Source of the DNA: JACVRW01 sp963751105
GTDB lineage: Bacteria; Actinomycetota; Thermoleophilia; Solirubrobacterales; Thermoleophilaceae
Reading direction: 5' to 3'
Length of the DNA: 64,000 bases
Assembly: GCA_963751105.1 (NCBI GenBank)
Contig: CAVVTG010000002.1
Coordinates: forward strand, 2,666,001-2,730,000
Positions 36,159-44,495 of the stretch are shown piece by piece. How positions within the stretch are numbered: the first letter of the stretch is position 1; each line of letters begins with the position of its first letter. The translations under genes were made by a program, and so were the position numbers. Below the pieces are notes generated by a model. The model saw nothing but the letters and a program-made list of their open reading frames with translations, was not told the origin of the DNA and did not search any database.

Positions 36159-36881
36159 ATGCTCAGCGCGCTCGGATGGGGAGCACTGGCCGCGAGCTCT
36201 CTCGTGATCGGAGCGGTTCTGGCGATCGTGCGCGACTGGCCCGATCGCGTGGTCGGACTCGTGCTGGCCTTCGGCGGCGGGGCACTGATCAGCGCCGTCT
36301 CCTTCGAGCTCGCCCAGGAGGGGATCGAGATCGGCGGTCCCGCGGCCGTCGGGATCGGGTTTGCCGCCGGAGCGCTCGCCTTCTACCTGCTCGACGGGCT
36401 GCTCGACCGCCCGCGACCCGGCTCCGCGGGAGGATCCGACAGCGATTCCGATCCCGCCACCGCCCTCGCCCTGGGCGCATTCCTCGACGGCGTGCCCGAA
36501 CAGCTCGTGCTGGGCCTCGGCCTGGTGGCGGGCGGCGGGGTGAGCCTCAGCCTGATGCTCGCCATCTTCATCTCCAACCTGCCGGAGGCGATCGGCTCGG
36601 CGTCGAAGATGCGCGAGCACGGCCGCTCCGACACCACCATCCTCCGCCTCTGGGGCGCCGTGGCCGTGGTGTGCGCGATCGCCACCGTGGTCGGCTACGC
36701 GATCGGCGACAGCATCAGCGGCGAGATGGAGGGAGCCGTCAACGGCTTCGCCGCGGGCGCCCTGCTGGTGATGCTGTCGAACTCGATGATCCCGAACGCC
36801 CGCCACGACTCCGGGCGCGCGTCGGGCCTGGCCGTGGCGGTTGGCTTCGCGCTGGCCGCCGGGCTGTCCCAGGTGACCTGA
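36159..36881 (+). CDS. ZIP family metal transporter
   Basis: A 240-residue polytopic protein of the ZIP type. The helix IV and V motifs are recognisable: LGAFLDGVPEQLVLGLGLV with Asp/Glu and IFISNLPEAIGSASKM with the Asn-x-x-Glu pair that carry zinc or iron in ZIP proteins, but the usual histidines are replaced. A serine/aspartate-rich loop around 95-105 links helices III and IV. Its ATG follows directly on the TAG of the preceding gene. The missing histidines make the metal uncertain. Confidence 0.75.
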   Translation: MLSALGWGALAASSLVIGAVLAIVRDWPDRVVGLVLAFGGGALISAVSFELAQEGIEIGGPAAVGIGFAAGALAFYLLDGLLDRPRPGSAGGSDSDSDPATALALGAFLDGVPEQLVLGLGLVAGGGVSLSLMLAIFISNLPEAIGSASKMREHGRSDTTILRLWGAVAVVCAIATVVGYAIGDSISGEMEGAVNGFAAGALLVMLSNSMIPNARHDSGRASGLAVAVGFALAAGLSQVT

Positions 36882-36885
36882 GTCC

Positions 36886-37650
36886 TCATTCCAGCGACCG
36901 GGCAATCGCGAGCGTTCGCTCCAGCCCCAGGCGTGACTCGAGGCGCAGCAGCACGCGCCCGTCCTGCCAGAGCAGCGTGTTGGCCGCCAACCGGCGCTCC
37001 TCCACGCGCACCTCTCCCCGGTCGTCTCGGTAGGCGAACGAGTGCGGGCCCCGGATCCAGAAGCCGCGCCCGGCGCCCACGCGCAGTTCGCGCGTCCCGG
37101 TGCCCGGGCCGATGAACTTCTCCACCAGCACCGGGCTCAGGTCGCCGCGGAACTGGGTGAGCAGGAGTCCCACGGGACCCGCGGCGATGCGGGGCAGCCC
37201 GGGCCGCGACCGGTAGGCCAGCGTGACCACTGCGCGCGGCCCGCGACCGCGCACGTAGACCGCGTCGGGTGCGCCCAGCGACGAATCGCCGGGAACCCTC
37301 ACGCCGAAGGACGCGCGCTCGGTGGCCGTGTCGAGGGTCACCGGCCGGCCGAGGTCGGGGGCGCCGGGCGTGGCCGGCAGCCGCGGGACCCGTTCGACCG
37401 TCGCCCCCTCCAGCCCGAGCAGGTCGCGCACGGCGTGGCGCACCGGCTCCACCGCCGCGGCGGCCGCGGCCAGCAGCGCAAGCAGGGCCAGCGCCACGGC
37501 GAGCGTGCGGCGCGCCGGGACGAGCCGATGGTGCCGGCGCCCCCGGGCGGCGGACACCCGGGCCATCACGGCTGGCGCCAGCTCAGGCGTGGGCGGGAAC
37601 TCCAACTCGCTCCGCAGGGCGGTGAGCCGCTGCTCGAGGAGATCAGGCAT
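36886..37650 (-). CDS. Membrane-anchored anti-sigma-like protein
   Basis: A 254-residue protein with a short cytoplasmic N-terminus (MPDLLEQRLTALRSELEFPP), one membrane helix at about 50-67, and a long extracytoplasmic part. It overlaps the upstream ECF sigma gene by 8 bp, and this order strongly suggests an anti-sigma or sensor partner. No zinc-binding HxxxCxxC motif is seen, so it is not a ZAS-type factor. The outer domain is unrecognised. Convergent with the ZIP gene, 4 bp apart. Confidence 0.65.
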   Translation of the reverse strand: MPDLLEQRLTALRSELEFPPTPELAPAVMARVSAARGRRHHRLVPARRTLAVALALLALLAAAAAAVEPVRHAVRDLLGLEGATVERVPRLPATPGAPDLGRPVTLDTATERASFGVRVPGDSSLGAPDAVYVRGRGPRAVVTLAYRSRPGLPRIAAGPVGLLLTQFRGDLSPVLVEKFIGPGTGTRELRVGAGRGFWIRGPHSFAYRDDRGEVRVEERRLAANTLLWQDGRVLLRLESRLGLERTLAIARSLE

Positions 37651-38209
37651 GGAGCGTGCTCACCCCCTCGGTCGACCGCAGGCGCTCGAGTGCGCGGGCG
37701 AGCCTGGACTTGACGGTGCCGGGACGGCAGCCGAGTGCCGCCGCCGTCTCCGCTTCGGACAGCTCGAGCAGGTAGCGGCAGGCGATCACCAGCCGGTCTC
37801 GCTCCTCCAGGGACTCCAGAGCATCCATCAGGGTCGCCCGCTCCTCCTCCGCCAGGAGGGCCCGCTCGGGAGGCGGGGCCGCGCTCTCCGAGGGGCTCTC
37901 CTGAGCGGCTCGTAGCGTGAGGGCGGCGCGGCGCCCGGTCGAGCGACGCCGGTTGCGCGCCTCGTTGGCCACGATCTGCAGCAGCCAGGGACGAAACGGC
38001 GCACCCGCGCGAAAGCGGCCGAGCGCGCGATGCGCCTTGACGAACCCGTCCTGGGCCGCCTCCTCGGCGTCGGCCGCCGAACCGGTGATGAGACAGGCGG
38101 TGCGAAAGGCGATCTGGGCATGGCGGCGCACGAGCTCCTCGTAGGCGGGCGCCTCGCCCCTCCGGGCGCGCGAGACGAGCTCCGCATCGGGTAGTGGCCG
38201 GCCCACCAC
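37643..38209 (-). CDS. ECF RNA polymerase sigma factor
   Basis: A 188-residue group 4 sigma factor. Region 2 includes YEELVRRHAQIAFRTACLIT, DAEEAAQDGFVKAHRAL and FRPWLLQIVANEARNRRR; region 4 is DRLVIACRYLLELSEAETAA followed by ALGCRPGTVKSRLARALERL, the promoter -35 reading helix. It is read before and overlaps a gene for a membrane protein that is probably its anti-sigma partner. The GTG at 38209 gives a typical length. The signal it answers to is unknown. Confidence 0.88.
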   Translation of the reverse strand: MVGRPLPDAELVSRARRGEAPAYEELVRRHAQIAFRTACLITGSAADAEEAAQDGFVKAHRALGRFRAGAPFRPWLLQIVANEARNRRRSTGRRAALTLRAAQESPSESAAPPPERALLAEEERATLMDALESLEERDRLVIACRYLLELSEAETAAALGCRPGTVKSRLARALERLRSTEGVSTLHA

Positions 38210-38262
38210 TGATCGTTCTACACCCGTCGCGGCCTGCCGGTTCCCCCTGCCAGACTCGCGGC

Positions 38263-39093
38263 ATGCACAGGCGCTTTCGCCAGGTCGACGTCTTCGGGGC
38301 CACTCCCTACGCCGGCAACCCGGTCGCCGTGGTGCTGGACGGTGAGGGTCTGACCACCGAGCAGATGCAGCGCTTCGCCCACTGGACCAACCTCTCGGAG
38401 ACGACGTTCGTGCTCGAGCCGAGCGTGCCGGAGGCCGATTACCGCGTGCGCATCTTCACCCCCGTGGCCGAGCTGCCCTTCGCGGGGCATCCCACCCTGG
38501 GCACCTGTCACGCCTGGCTCACCGCCGACGGCGGCTCAGCCGGCCGGGACGAGATCGTCCAGCAGTGCGAGGCCGGGCTGGTGCCGGTGCGCCGTACTCC
38601 CGGCGGCCTGGCCTTCTCGGCCCCGCCGCTGCTTCGCTCCGGCCCGGTCGAGGAGGAGCTGGTCGAGCGCATCGCGTCGATGCTCGGCATCGAGCGCTCG
38701 GAGATCGTCGATTCGCAATGGGTGGACAACGGTCCGGGCTGGGTCGCGGTGCTGCTGGCGGGCGCCGAGGCGGTGCTCGACGTGCGCCCCGGATTCAGCG
38801 AACTGGATCTCGGTGTGGTCGGTCCCTATCCGGAGGGATCACCGCTGGCCTTCGAGGTGCGAGCCTTCTTCCCGAAGGACGGCGCGATGGTCGAGGACCC
38901 GGTCACCGGGAGCCTGAACGCCTCGCTGGCGGAGTGGCTGCTGCGGACCGGGCGCGCCAGCACCCCCTACGTGGCCGGACAGGGAACCGCGCTCGGGCGC
39001 TCGGGCAGGGTCGAGATCACGCGCGACGCCGACGGGACAATCTGGGTCGGAGGCATGACCGTCACCGGCGTGACCGGCGAGCTCGAGCTGTAG
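38263..39093 (+). CDS. PhzF family phenazine biosynthesis-like protein
   Basis: A 276-residue PhzF-fold isomerase-type protein, related to diaminopimelate epimerase but using a single acid. Seen: FRQVDVFGATPYAGNPVAVV, then NLSETTFVLEP with the glutamate that acts as general acid/base in PhzF, FTPVAELPFAGHPTLGT and EDPVTGSLNASLAEWLL. Most homologues are not in phenazine clusters and have unknown substrates; no phenazine genes are present here. The ATG at 38263 starts at the conserved N-terminus. Confidence 0.85.
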   Translation: MHRRFRQVDVFGATPYAGNPVAVVLDGEGLTTEQMQRFAHWTNLSETTFVLEPSVPEADYRVRIFTPVAELPFAGHPTLGTCHAWLTADGGSAGRDEIVQQCEAGLVPVRRTPGGLAFSAPPLLRSGPVEEELVERIASMLGIERSEIVDSQWVDNGPGWVAVLLAGAEAVLDVRPGFSELDLGVVGPYPEGSPLAFEVRAFFPKDGAMVEDPVTGSLNASLAEWLLRTGRASTPYVAGQGTALGRSGRVEITRDADGTIWVGGMTVTGVTGELEL

Positions 39094-39102
39094 CGGCGCG
39101 AG

Positions 39103-40143
39103 CTAGCCGGTGAGCTCCGCCGGCAGCCCGAAGAGGGGGAACAGCTCGGGATTGCGAAAGGCGGTGACCGCCACGATCCGCTCGTCGCGCAGCGTGAGCA
39201 CGTCGAGCGCGATCGGCACGAACGTATGGCTGCCCGGCGACTTTCGGTAGGCGGCCATGGCCGGCTGGCCGTTGGCCTGCGCGGGCAGGAAGCGCAGCTC
39301 CGTGAGCGGATCCACGGGCATCAGCCACGAATCCGCGATCGCCTCGCGCCCACGCGACCACGACGTGTAGGGCGGCATGTCGAAGGTCGCGTCCTCGGCG
39401 AGCATCGCCGTGATCGAATCCACGTCGCCGCGCTCGAAGGCGTCGATGAAGCGCTCCACGAACGCGCGCAGCCGCTCGTTGCCGAGCGCGCGCACGGTGA
39501 CCTGCTGGCTCTGCTGCGGAAGCCGTTCCTCGACAGTCCTGCGCGCCCGCTGGAGGCTGCTGTTGACCGAGGTCACCGTCGTGTCGAGCGACGCGGCCAC
39601 CTCACGGGCGGAGAAGCCGAGCACCTCGCGCAGGATGAGCACCGCCCGCTGGCGGGGCGGCAGATGCTGCAGCGCGGCGATGAAGGCCAGCTCCACGCCT
39701 TCGCGCTGCTCGTAGCGGGCCTCGGGTGCGGCGAAGCCGTCCTCCAGCCCGAGCTCGGCGTCGGGATAGGGTTCGACCCAGATCGAGTCGGCCAGCGGTT
39801 CGCCGGGGTTTGGGACGCCGGCCGGCGGGGCGTAGTCGATGGGCAGCACCCGCTTGGGCCGGCGCCGCAGCGCGTCCAGACAGACGTTGGTCGCGATCCG
39901 GTACAGCCACGCGCGCAGCGAGCTCCCCTCCTCGAGACGGCCGAGCCCTCGCCAGGCCCGCAACAGCGCCTCCTGCAGGGCGTCCTCGGCGTCGTGGAGC
40001 GAACCGAGCATGCGGTAGCAGTGGGCGTGGAGCTCGGAGCGATGGCGTTCGACCAGGGCGCCGTATGCCGCTTCGTCGCCGGTTCGGGCCGACTCGAGCA
40101 GGCTCTGCTCGCGCGCGGCCGGGCCGGTGGACGTGGCCTCCAT
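39103..40143 (-). CDS. ECF sigma factor with C-terminal SnoaL-like domain
   Basis: A 346-residue sigma factor. Region 2 (HCYRMLGSLHDAEDALQEAL, RAWLYRIATNVCLDALRRRP) and region 4 (LPPRQRAVLILREVLGFSAR, TVTSVNSSLQRARRTVEERL) are clear. The last about 125 residues form a SnoaL-like domain (FVERFIDAFERGDVDSITAM, WSRGREAIADSW) typical of SigG/SigX5-type ECF factors, where the domain itself may sense the signal instead of an anti-sigma factor. Of the possible starts, the ATG at 40143 lies 7 nt after TAAGTT (40156-40151 on the minus strand). Confidence 0.85.
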   Translation of the reverse strand: MEATSTGPAAREQSLLESARTGDEAAYGALVERHRSELHAHCYRMLGSLHDAEDALQEALLRAWRGLGRLEEGSSLRAWLYRIATNVCLDALRRRPKRVLPIDYAPPAGVPNPGEPLADSIWVEPYPDAELGLEDGFAAPEARYEQREGVELAFIAALQHLPPRQRAVLILREVLGFSAREVAASLDTTVTSVNSSLQRARRTVEERLPQQSQQVTVRALGNERLRAFVERFIDAFERGDVDSITAMLAEDATFDMPPYTSWSRGREAIADSWLMPVDPLTELRFLPAQANGQPAMAAYRKSPGSHTFVPIALDVLTLRDERIVAVTAFRNPELFPLFGLPAELTG

Positions 40144-40145
40144 CA

Positions 40146-41021
40146 TCACCAACTTAGACGGAGCCGAGCGGCCGAAGTCATCGCGGGCCCGATGAGTTGC
40201 GGCATCGGCGTGCGTCCCAGGGGAAGGGGATGAACGCGCGATCCGTCGATCCCGTAGTGCACCTGGAGCTGAGCACCGGCAACCTGCCGCGCGCCTGTTC
40301 CTTCTACACGCGGCTGTTCGGCTGGCAGGCGCAGACGATTCACGTGGGCTCTGGCTCCTATCTCGGCCTGGAGCTCAGCGACCGGATCGAGGGCGGGGTG
40401 GTCGAACGCGAGAGCGATTCCGCTCTGTGGCTCCCCTACGTGCAGGTCGCCGACGTGACTCGCTCCACGGAGCTCGGGCGAAGGCTGGGAGCATCGGTCC
40501 AGCTCGAGCCACGCGAGGGCCCCGCGGGGTGGCGAAGCGTCCTCGACGTGCCCGCCGGAGGGCAGGTAGCCCTCTGGCAACCGAAGGCTCAGCCGCCGTC
40601 GTGACCGGCTGACTCGGGCGTGACTCCGCAACCGCTCGACGTCGCGTCGCCACAGCTCGCGCTGCAGGCGCCAGCGGGCGAACCCGATGGCCGAGTGGGC
40701 CAGGAAGAAGGCGAGCGTCGGGGCGAGCGCCGTCAGCAACAGGGCCGCCCGCACCGGTTCGCCGGAGTTGATCACGTCCTCGACCGTCTGCCTGAGATCC
40801 AGGCCTAGCACGATCAGAGCGATGAGCGCGGCCCACACGTAGGTCGCGATCCGGCCCAGCAGCTCCAGCCAGCGGTTCAGCCGGGTGATCGTCTCCCATT
40901 GCAGCCGCCGCACCGTGAGGCGCTCGAACAGCGTTGCCCGCCGCGTGCGCTCCGGTGACAACCGGTTGGCGAACTCGCCGGATAGCCGGGCGCGCAGCCG
41001 CCGTGAGCGCGATGCCTCCAC
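40146..41021 (-). CDS. Hypothetical two-helix membrane protein with doubtful C-terminus
   Basis: The first about 145 residues look real: a basic, helical N-terminus, then two membrane helices (YVWAALIALIVLGLDL and AALLLTALAPTLAFFLAHSA) and a basic stretch RWRLQRELWRRDVERLR. Beyond about 40610 the frame stays open only because it runs antisense to the VOC gene, giving a tail without meaning. A TGA at 40589-40591 in a neighbouring frame would end the protein after VTPESAGHDGG, so a single-base indel near 40620 is possible. The GTG start is 6 bp after the AI-2E gene stop. Function unknown. Confidence 0.5.
   Translation of the reverse strand: MEASRSRRLRARLSGEFANRLSPERTRRATLFERLTVRRLQWETITRLNRWLELLGRIATYVWAALIALIVLGLDLRQTVEDVINSGEPVRAALLLTALAPTLAFFLAHSAIGFARWRLQRELWRRDVERLRSHARVSRSRRRLSLRLPEGYLPSGGHVEDASPPRGALAWLELDRCSQPSPELRGASHVGDLHVGEPQSGIALAFDHPALDPVAELQAEIGARAHVNRLRLPAEQPRVEGTGARQVAGAQLQVHYGIDGSRVHPLPLGRTPMPQLIGPAMTSAARLRLSW
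40230..40604 (+). CDS. VOC family protein (single module)
   Basis: A 124-residue vicinal-oxygen-chelate protein: VDPVVHLELSTGNLPRACSF, FYTRLFGWQAQTI at the start and GWRSVLDVPAGGQVALWQPK at the end. The ATG is preceded by GGGGAAGGGG. It could bind or convert a small hydrophobic compound. A reverse-strand gene from 41021 has no stop until 40146 and reads across this gene on the other strand; the VOC frame is the one with clear family similarity. Confidence 0.72.
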   Translation: MNARSVDPVVHLELSTGNLPRACSFYTRLFGWQAQTIHVGSGSYLGLELSDRIEGGVVERESDSALWLPYVQVADVTRSTELGRRLGASVQLEPREGPAGWRSVLDVPAGGQVALWQPKAQPPS

Positions 41022-41027
41022 GTCCGG

Positions 41028-42122
41028 CTAGCCGCTCGGGTTGGGCTCGGGGAGCGCCGCGTGACGTTCGCGGTGGGCCCCCCACTCCTCGATGGCCACC
41101 TTGATCGTCGCGGCGATGGGTATGGCGATCACCGCTCCGATCACCCCCAGGAGTGTGCCCCCGAACAACACCGCCACGAGGGTTATTAAGGGCTCGAGCG
41201 AGACGGTGCGCTTCTGGATCTGCGGCTGGATGACGTAGTTCTCGAACTGCTGGTAGGCGATCGCGAACACCGCCCAGATGATGGTGTCCACTGGGAAGTC
41301 GGCGAACAGGGTGACCACGCCCACCAGCACCGCCGCCAGCGTGGCGCCCACCATCGGGATGAGGTCGAACAGCGCCACGACGATGGCGAGTGCGAGCGGC
41401 GACGGCACGCCCAGTATCCACAGCATGAGGAAGGCCGCGGCGCCGGCGACCGTGGCCTGCAATAACGCCCCGATGATGTAGCCGCCGACCGCGCCGGCGA
41501 CGCGATCGACCAGGCGGCCGAGCGCCTCCGCCTGCTCGGGGTCGCGCCGGCGCAGGATCGCCTCGAGCCAGCGACGGCTGTTGGCCGCCATGAAGATGCT
41601 CAGCACGAGGATCGTGACCCCGGCGAAGAGCGAGCCGATCACTCCGGCGCCGATGTCGGCCAGGGCACCGGCCGCGGCACCGAGCTTGCCCACCAGGTCC
41701 TCCGCCAGCTCGGTGAGCTTCTGGGTCACGTCGTACTTCTGGTTGAGCTCGGCGAACCACTCCGACTTCTCGAGCTCGTCCTCGAGCTCGTTGATGTAGC
41801 CGGGCAGGTCGTTGACCAGGTCGACCGTCGCGTTGATCAACGAGGGCAGGAGGACGACCGCCAGGCCGAGCGGCACCAGCACTATCGAGCCGTAGACGAC
41901 GGTGATCGCCAGACCGCGCTTCATGTGACGAGAGAGCACGTTGATCGGACCCGAGGCCGCCACGGCCAGGAAGGCCGCGAGCGCGATCCAGCCGATCGGC
42001 TCTCGGAGTAGGTAGAGCAGGTAGAGCGCGAGGAAGCTGCAAACGACGGTGATCACGACCCGGAGGATGCTCCGGACCGGGGGCCCGTTGTCCCCCCCTC
42101 GCGAGGCGGGCTCGGTGACCAT
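41028..42122 (-). CDS. AI-2E family transporter (second copy)
   Basis: A 364-residue polytopic membrane protein clearly related to the one at 32841-33950: YQQFENYVIQPQIQKRTVSL is shared, as are the N-terminal helix pair and the GVIGAVIAIPIAATIKV end. The long loop contains an acidic helix (ELEDELEKSEWFAELNQKYD). It begins with ATG at 42122, 11 bp after the ClC gene stop, so it is probably co-transcribed with the chloride channel. Substrate unknown. Confidence 0.82.
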   Translation of the reverse strand: MVTEPASRGGDNGPPVRSILRVVITVVCSFLALYLLYLLREPIGWIALAAFLAVAASGPINVLSRHMKRGLAITVVYGSIVLVPLGLAVVLLPSLINATVDLVNDLPGYINELEDELEKSEWFAELNQKYDVTQKLTELAEDLVGKLGAAAGALADIGAGVIGSLFAGVTILVLSIFMAANSRRWLEAILRRRDPEQAEALGRLVDRVAGAVGGYIIGALLQATVAGAAAFLMLWILGVPSPLALAIVVALFDLIPMVGATLAAVLVGVVTLFADFPVDTIIWAVFAIAYQQFENYVIQPQIQKRTVSLEPLITLVAVLFGGTLLGVIGAVIAIPIAATIKVAIEEWGAHRERHAALPEPNPSG

Positions 42123-42133
42123 CCGGCGCGATG

Positions 42134-43435
42134 CTAGGTAGCAGTGCGGATGGCCTCGCGCCGCTTGGCCGCCGCCCTGACGAGCCAAGCGGTGGCCCCC
42201 GCGAAGATCGCGGCCGGCACCGCATCGAGGCCGGCCGCGCCCACCAGCAGCGTGGCCAGCACCACGGAGGTGAACAGCAGGCCACTCGCAACGGCCACCC
42301 CTGCGGCGGCGCCCGCGGCCACCGCGGCCGTCGGCGACATGCCGGTCCACTCCGCCGCCAGCAGGGCCACCGCCGTCCCGAGAAAGATCGCTGGGAAGAT
42401 CGGGCCCCCGCGAAAGCCGCAGCCGAGGCTCACCGCGTAGGCGAGCGCCTTGGCCGCGAGCAGCACGAACAGCACCGACACGGATTCCTCGCTCACGAGG
42501 CTGGGCAGGGAGCTCTGCCCCGAGAAGAGCACGTCGCGCGACTCGGCGCCGAGACCGTCGGCGGCGAGCGCGATGAGACCCACCGCCAGTCCCCCGGCCA
42601 GCAGGAGCACCGGCATCGACAGGCCACGCCCGCGCAGCGAGGCGGTGCTGTGACCGAGACGCTGGACCGCCAGGATGATCAGCGCCGTGACCAGCCCGAC
42701 GGCCACGGCCGTGATCAGGTCCGGCACGCTGGTGCCGTCGTAGTCGGGCAGTCCGGGGACCGACAGCGTGGTGGTCTGAATGCCCCCGAAGTTCCCGATG
42801 CCCACGAACACCGCGTAGCCAACGGCGGCCGCGACGAGGCCCGGCAGGAGCGTCGGGATCAGCGCCGTTCCGAGCCCGACGCCGGCCTCCACGAGAAGCA
42901 TGCTCGCCGTCACCGGACCGCCGAACAGCGCGGAGATGGCGGAGAACGACCCGGCGGTGGCCAGCACGGCGCTCTCGCGCGGGCCGAGGCGCGCCAGTCG
43001 CGCCGCGGCCATGCCCACCACCGACCCCAGCGCGATCAGCGGCGCCTCGGGGCCGATCACCGCGCCAAAGGAGAGACCCGCAAGAGCGGCCAGGGCCACT
43101 CCCGGCCCGTACGCAACCGGGGTCGGCGCCGAGCTCAGGCCCTGGAGCGGCTCGTGGCCGCCGTCGCCGGGGAGCAGCGCCCGCGCCGCCGCCACCAGCG
43201 CGGCGCCCACCACCGGCAGCCCCACCACCAGGTACCAGGGAGGCGAGGAGTACCCGAGCTCGTTCGGGAGGTCGGTCCACAGCAGGTTCTGGACCTGGTT
43301 CACGAGGGCGAGGAAGCCGGCGGCGAGCAGCCCGGCCGGAGCGCCGATCAGCACCGCCAGCCCCACGAGTCTCAGGTAGGCGCCTGCACTCGGCTGCTCG
43401 CCCTGGCCCGGGGCCGGCCCGGTCTGCGTCGTCAT
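42134..43435 (-). CDS. ClC-type chloride channel or Cl-/H+ antiporter
   Basis: A 433-residue polytopic ClC family protein. FGAVIGPEAPLIALGS corresponds to the GREGP chloride-binding motif, here GPEAP with the gating glutamate in place; SAISALFGGPVTASMLLVEA follows, and GCGFRGGPIFPAIFLGTAVA is the GxFxP motif near the C-terminus. There are no CBS domains. Without the GSGIP serine motif the selectivity cannot be judged. The ATG at 43435 is chosen over a TTG 39 bp upstream. Confidence 0.85.
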   Translation of the reverse strand: MTTQTGPAPGQGEQPSAGAYLRLVGLAVLIGAPAGLLAAGFLALVNQVQNLLWTDLPNELGYSSPPWYLVVGLPVVGAALVAAARALLPGDGGHEPLQGLSSAPTPVAYGPGVALAALAGLSFGAVIGPEAPLIALGSVVGMAAARLARLGPRESAVLATAGSFSAISALFGGPVTASMLLVEAGVGLGTALIPTLLPGLVAAAVGYAVFVGIGNFGGIQTTTLSVPGLPDYDGTSVPDLITAVAVGLVTALIILAVQRLGHSTASLRGRGLSMPVLLLAGGLAVGLIALAADGLGAESRDVLFSGQSSLPSLVSEESVSVLFVLLAAKALAYAVSLGCGFRGGPIFPAIFLGTAVALLAAEWTGMSPTAAVAAGAAAGVAVASGLLFTSVVLATLLVGAAGLDAVPAAIFAGATAWLVRAAAKRREAIRTAT

Positions 43436-43541
43436 CCGGGAGGCATCCTGGCCTAGTTGAGGTGTCGATGGCAAGTACGTTGCGCGCGCCCCGCTCGCTC
43501 GGCTTTTGCCTTATGGTCGGTCCCCCGATGATCGAGCGCGC

Positions 43542-43793
43542 GTGAGCGACGAAGCCGCACGGAGGCACGGCTCGACCCCGGAGCGGAGCAAGCGGGAGCG
43601 GGCTCGCCTGGTGGTGGTCGCGGGCGTGAGTGCCCTGGCGGCCCTGTTCGCCGTCTTCAACCTCGATCAGGTAGAGGTCAACTGGCTCATAGGCACGTGG
43701 GAGACGCCGCTGATCGTGGTGATCGCGCTGTCCATCGTCCTCGGCGCCGCGCTGGGCTACCTGGTCGCGCGCCGCCGTGGATCTGCCGGCTAG
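43542..43793 (+). CDS. LapA-like small membrane protein
   Basis: An 83-residue protein with a hydrophilic basic N-terminus and two membrane helices (ARLVVVAGVSALAALFAVFN and TPLIVVIALSIVLGAALGYL) separated by NLDQVEVNWLIGTWE, the pattern of the LapA/YciS (DUF1049) family. In Proteobacteria LapA helps LPS assembly; its actinobacterial job is unknown. The GTG start at 43542 is the best of several. The end overlaps the next gene by 17 bp. Confidence 0.65.
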   Translation: MSDEAARRHGSTPERSKRERARLVVVAGVSALAALFAVFNLDQVEVNWLIGTWETPLIVVIALSIVLGAALGYLVARRRGSAG

Positions 43794-44460
43794 CGGCCGC
43801 CGGCTCGGCCAGGTGAAGGGGCGCTACACCCTCGTTCTCCTGCTGGTCGTGGTGTCGTTCGTGGTCCAGGAGGCCGCGCCGGACACCGACGCCACTCGCC
43901 TGGTGGCCACGTGGCTTCAGGCCGCCACGCTGGTGGCGGCGGTAGAGGCGGCCAGTGCCTCCCACCGGCTGGTGCGGCTCGCGGCGCTGCTGGCGGCTCT
44001 GGCCGCCGTTGCCGCCACCGTGGCGGCGGTGGTGGGGGGGTCGGTCAAGACCCACACGATCGGCCTGGCCACGGCGCTGCTGGTGGGAGTGGCGCCGCTC
44101 GCGCTTGCTGCGGGCCTCGTCCGCGAGTTGCGCGCCACCATGACCGTGACCGTGCAGACGCTCTCGGGCGTGCTGGCCATCTACCTGCTGATCGGGATGT
44201 TCTTCTCGTTCGCCTACTCGGTGATCGAGGCGTTCAGCGACCGGCCCTTCTTCGCCGAACTGAGCGACCCGAACCGGTCGGACTTCCTCTACTTCAGCTA
44301 CACGACGCTCACGACCACGGGATACGGCGACCTGACGGCGGCTCTCAACTTGGGCCGCACGCTGGCCGTGACCGAGGCGCTCATCGGCGGGATCTACCTG
44401 GTAACCATCGTCGCGCTGATCGTGACCAACATCGGTCCACGGCGGCGCCCCGAGGCCTGA
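43777..44460 (+). CDS. Potassium channel family protein
   Basis: A 227-residue protein with about six membrane segments and a single pore loop carrying the K+ selectivity filter in YTTLTTTGYGDLTAALNLGR near residue 175-194. The last two helices and the loop form the ion-channel (Ion_trans_2) unit; the first four helices are not a canonical voltage sensor, since no Arg-rich S4 is seen. It lacks a cytoplasmic RCK domain. It overlaps the LapA-like gene, so the two are translated from one message. Confidence 0.82.
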   Translation: MDLPASGRRLGQVKGRYTLVLLLVVVSFVVQEAAPDTDATRLVATWLQAATLVAAVEAASASHRLVRLAALLAALAAVAATVAAVVGGSVKTHTIGLATALLVGVAPLALAAGLVRELRATMTVTVQTLSGVLAIYLLIGMFFSFAYSVIEAFSDRPFFAELSDPNRSDFLYFSYTTLTTTGYGDLTAALNLGRTLAVTEALIGGIYLVTIVALIVTNIGPRRRPEA

Positions 44461-44495
44461 GCCCGGCGGCGCCGCCGCGGTCCCGCCGGCCGCCG

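Noticed and set aside
35117..37033. Overlapping same-strand frame of 638 codons across DUF202, MBL and ZIP
   Set aside because: Arg/Pro/Ala-rich shadow in a frame shifted from three clear genes.
38263..39093. Phenazine biosynthesis locus
   Set aside because: A lone PhzF-fold protein; no other phz genes in the window.
42131..43456. Plus-strand frame of 441 codons opposite the ClC gene
   Set aside because: No motif, His/Gln/Arg-rich shadow of a conserved channel.
44461..44495. GGCGGCGCCGCC palindrome as a terminator after the K+ channel gene
   Set aside because: It has no loop and is what random DNA of this GC content produces; no U-run follows.
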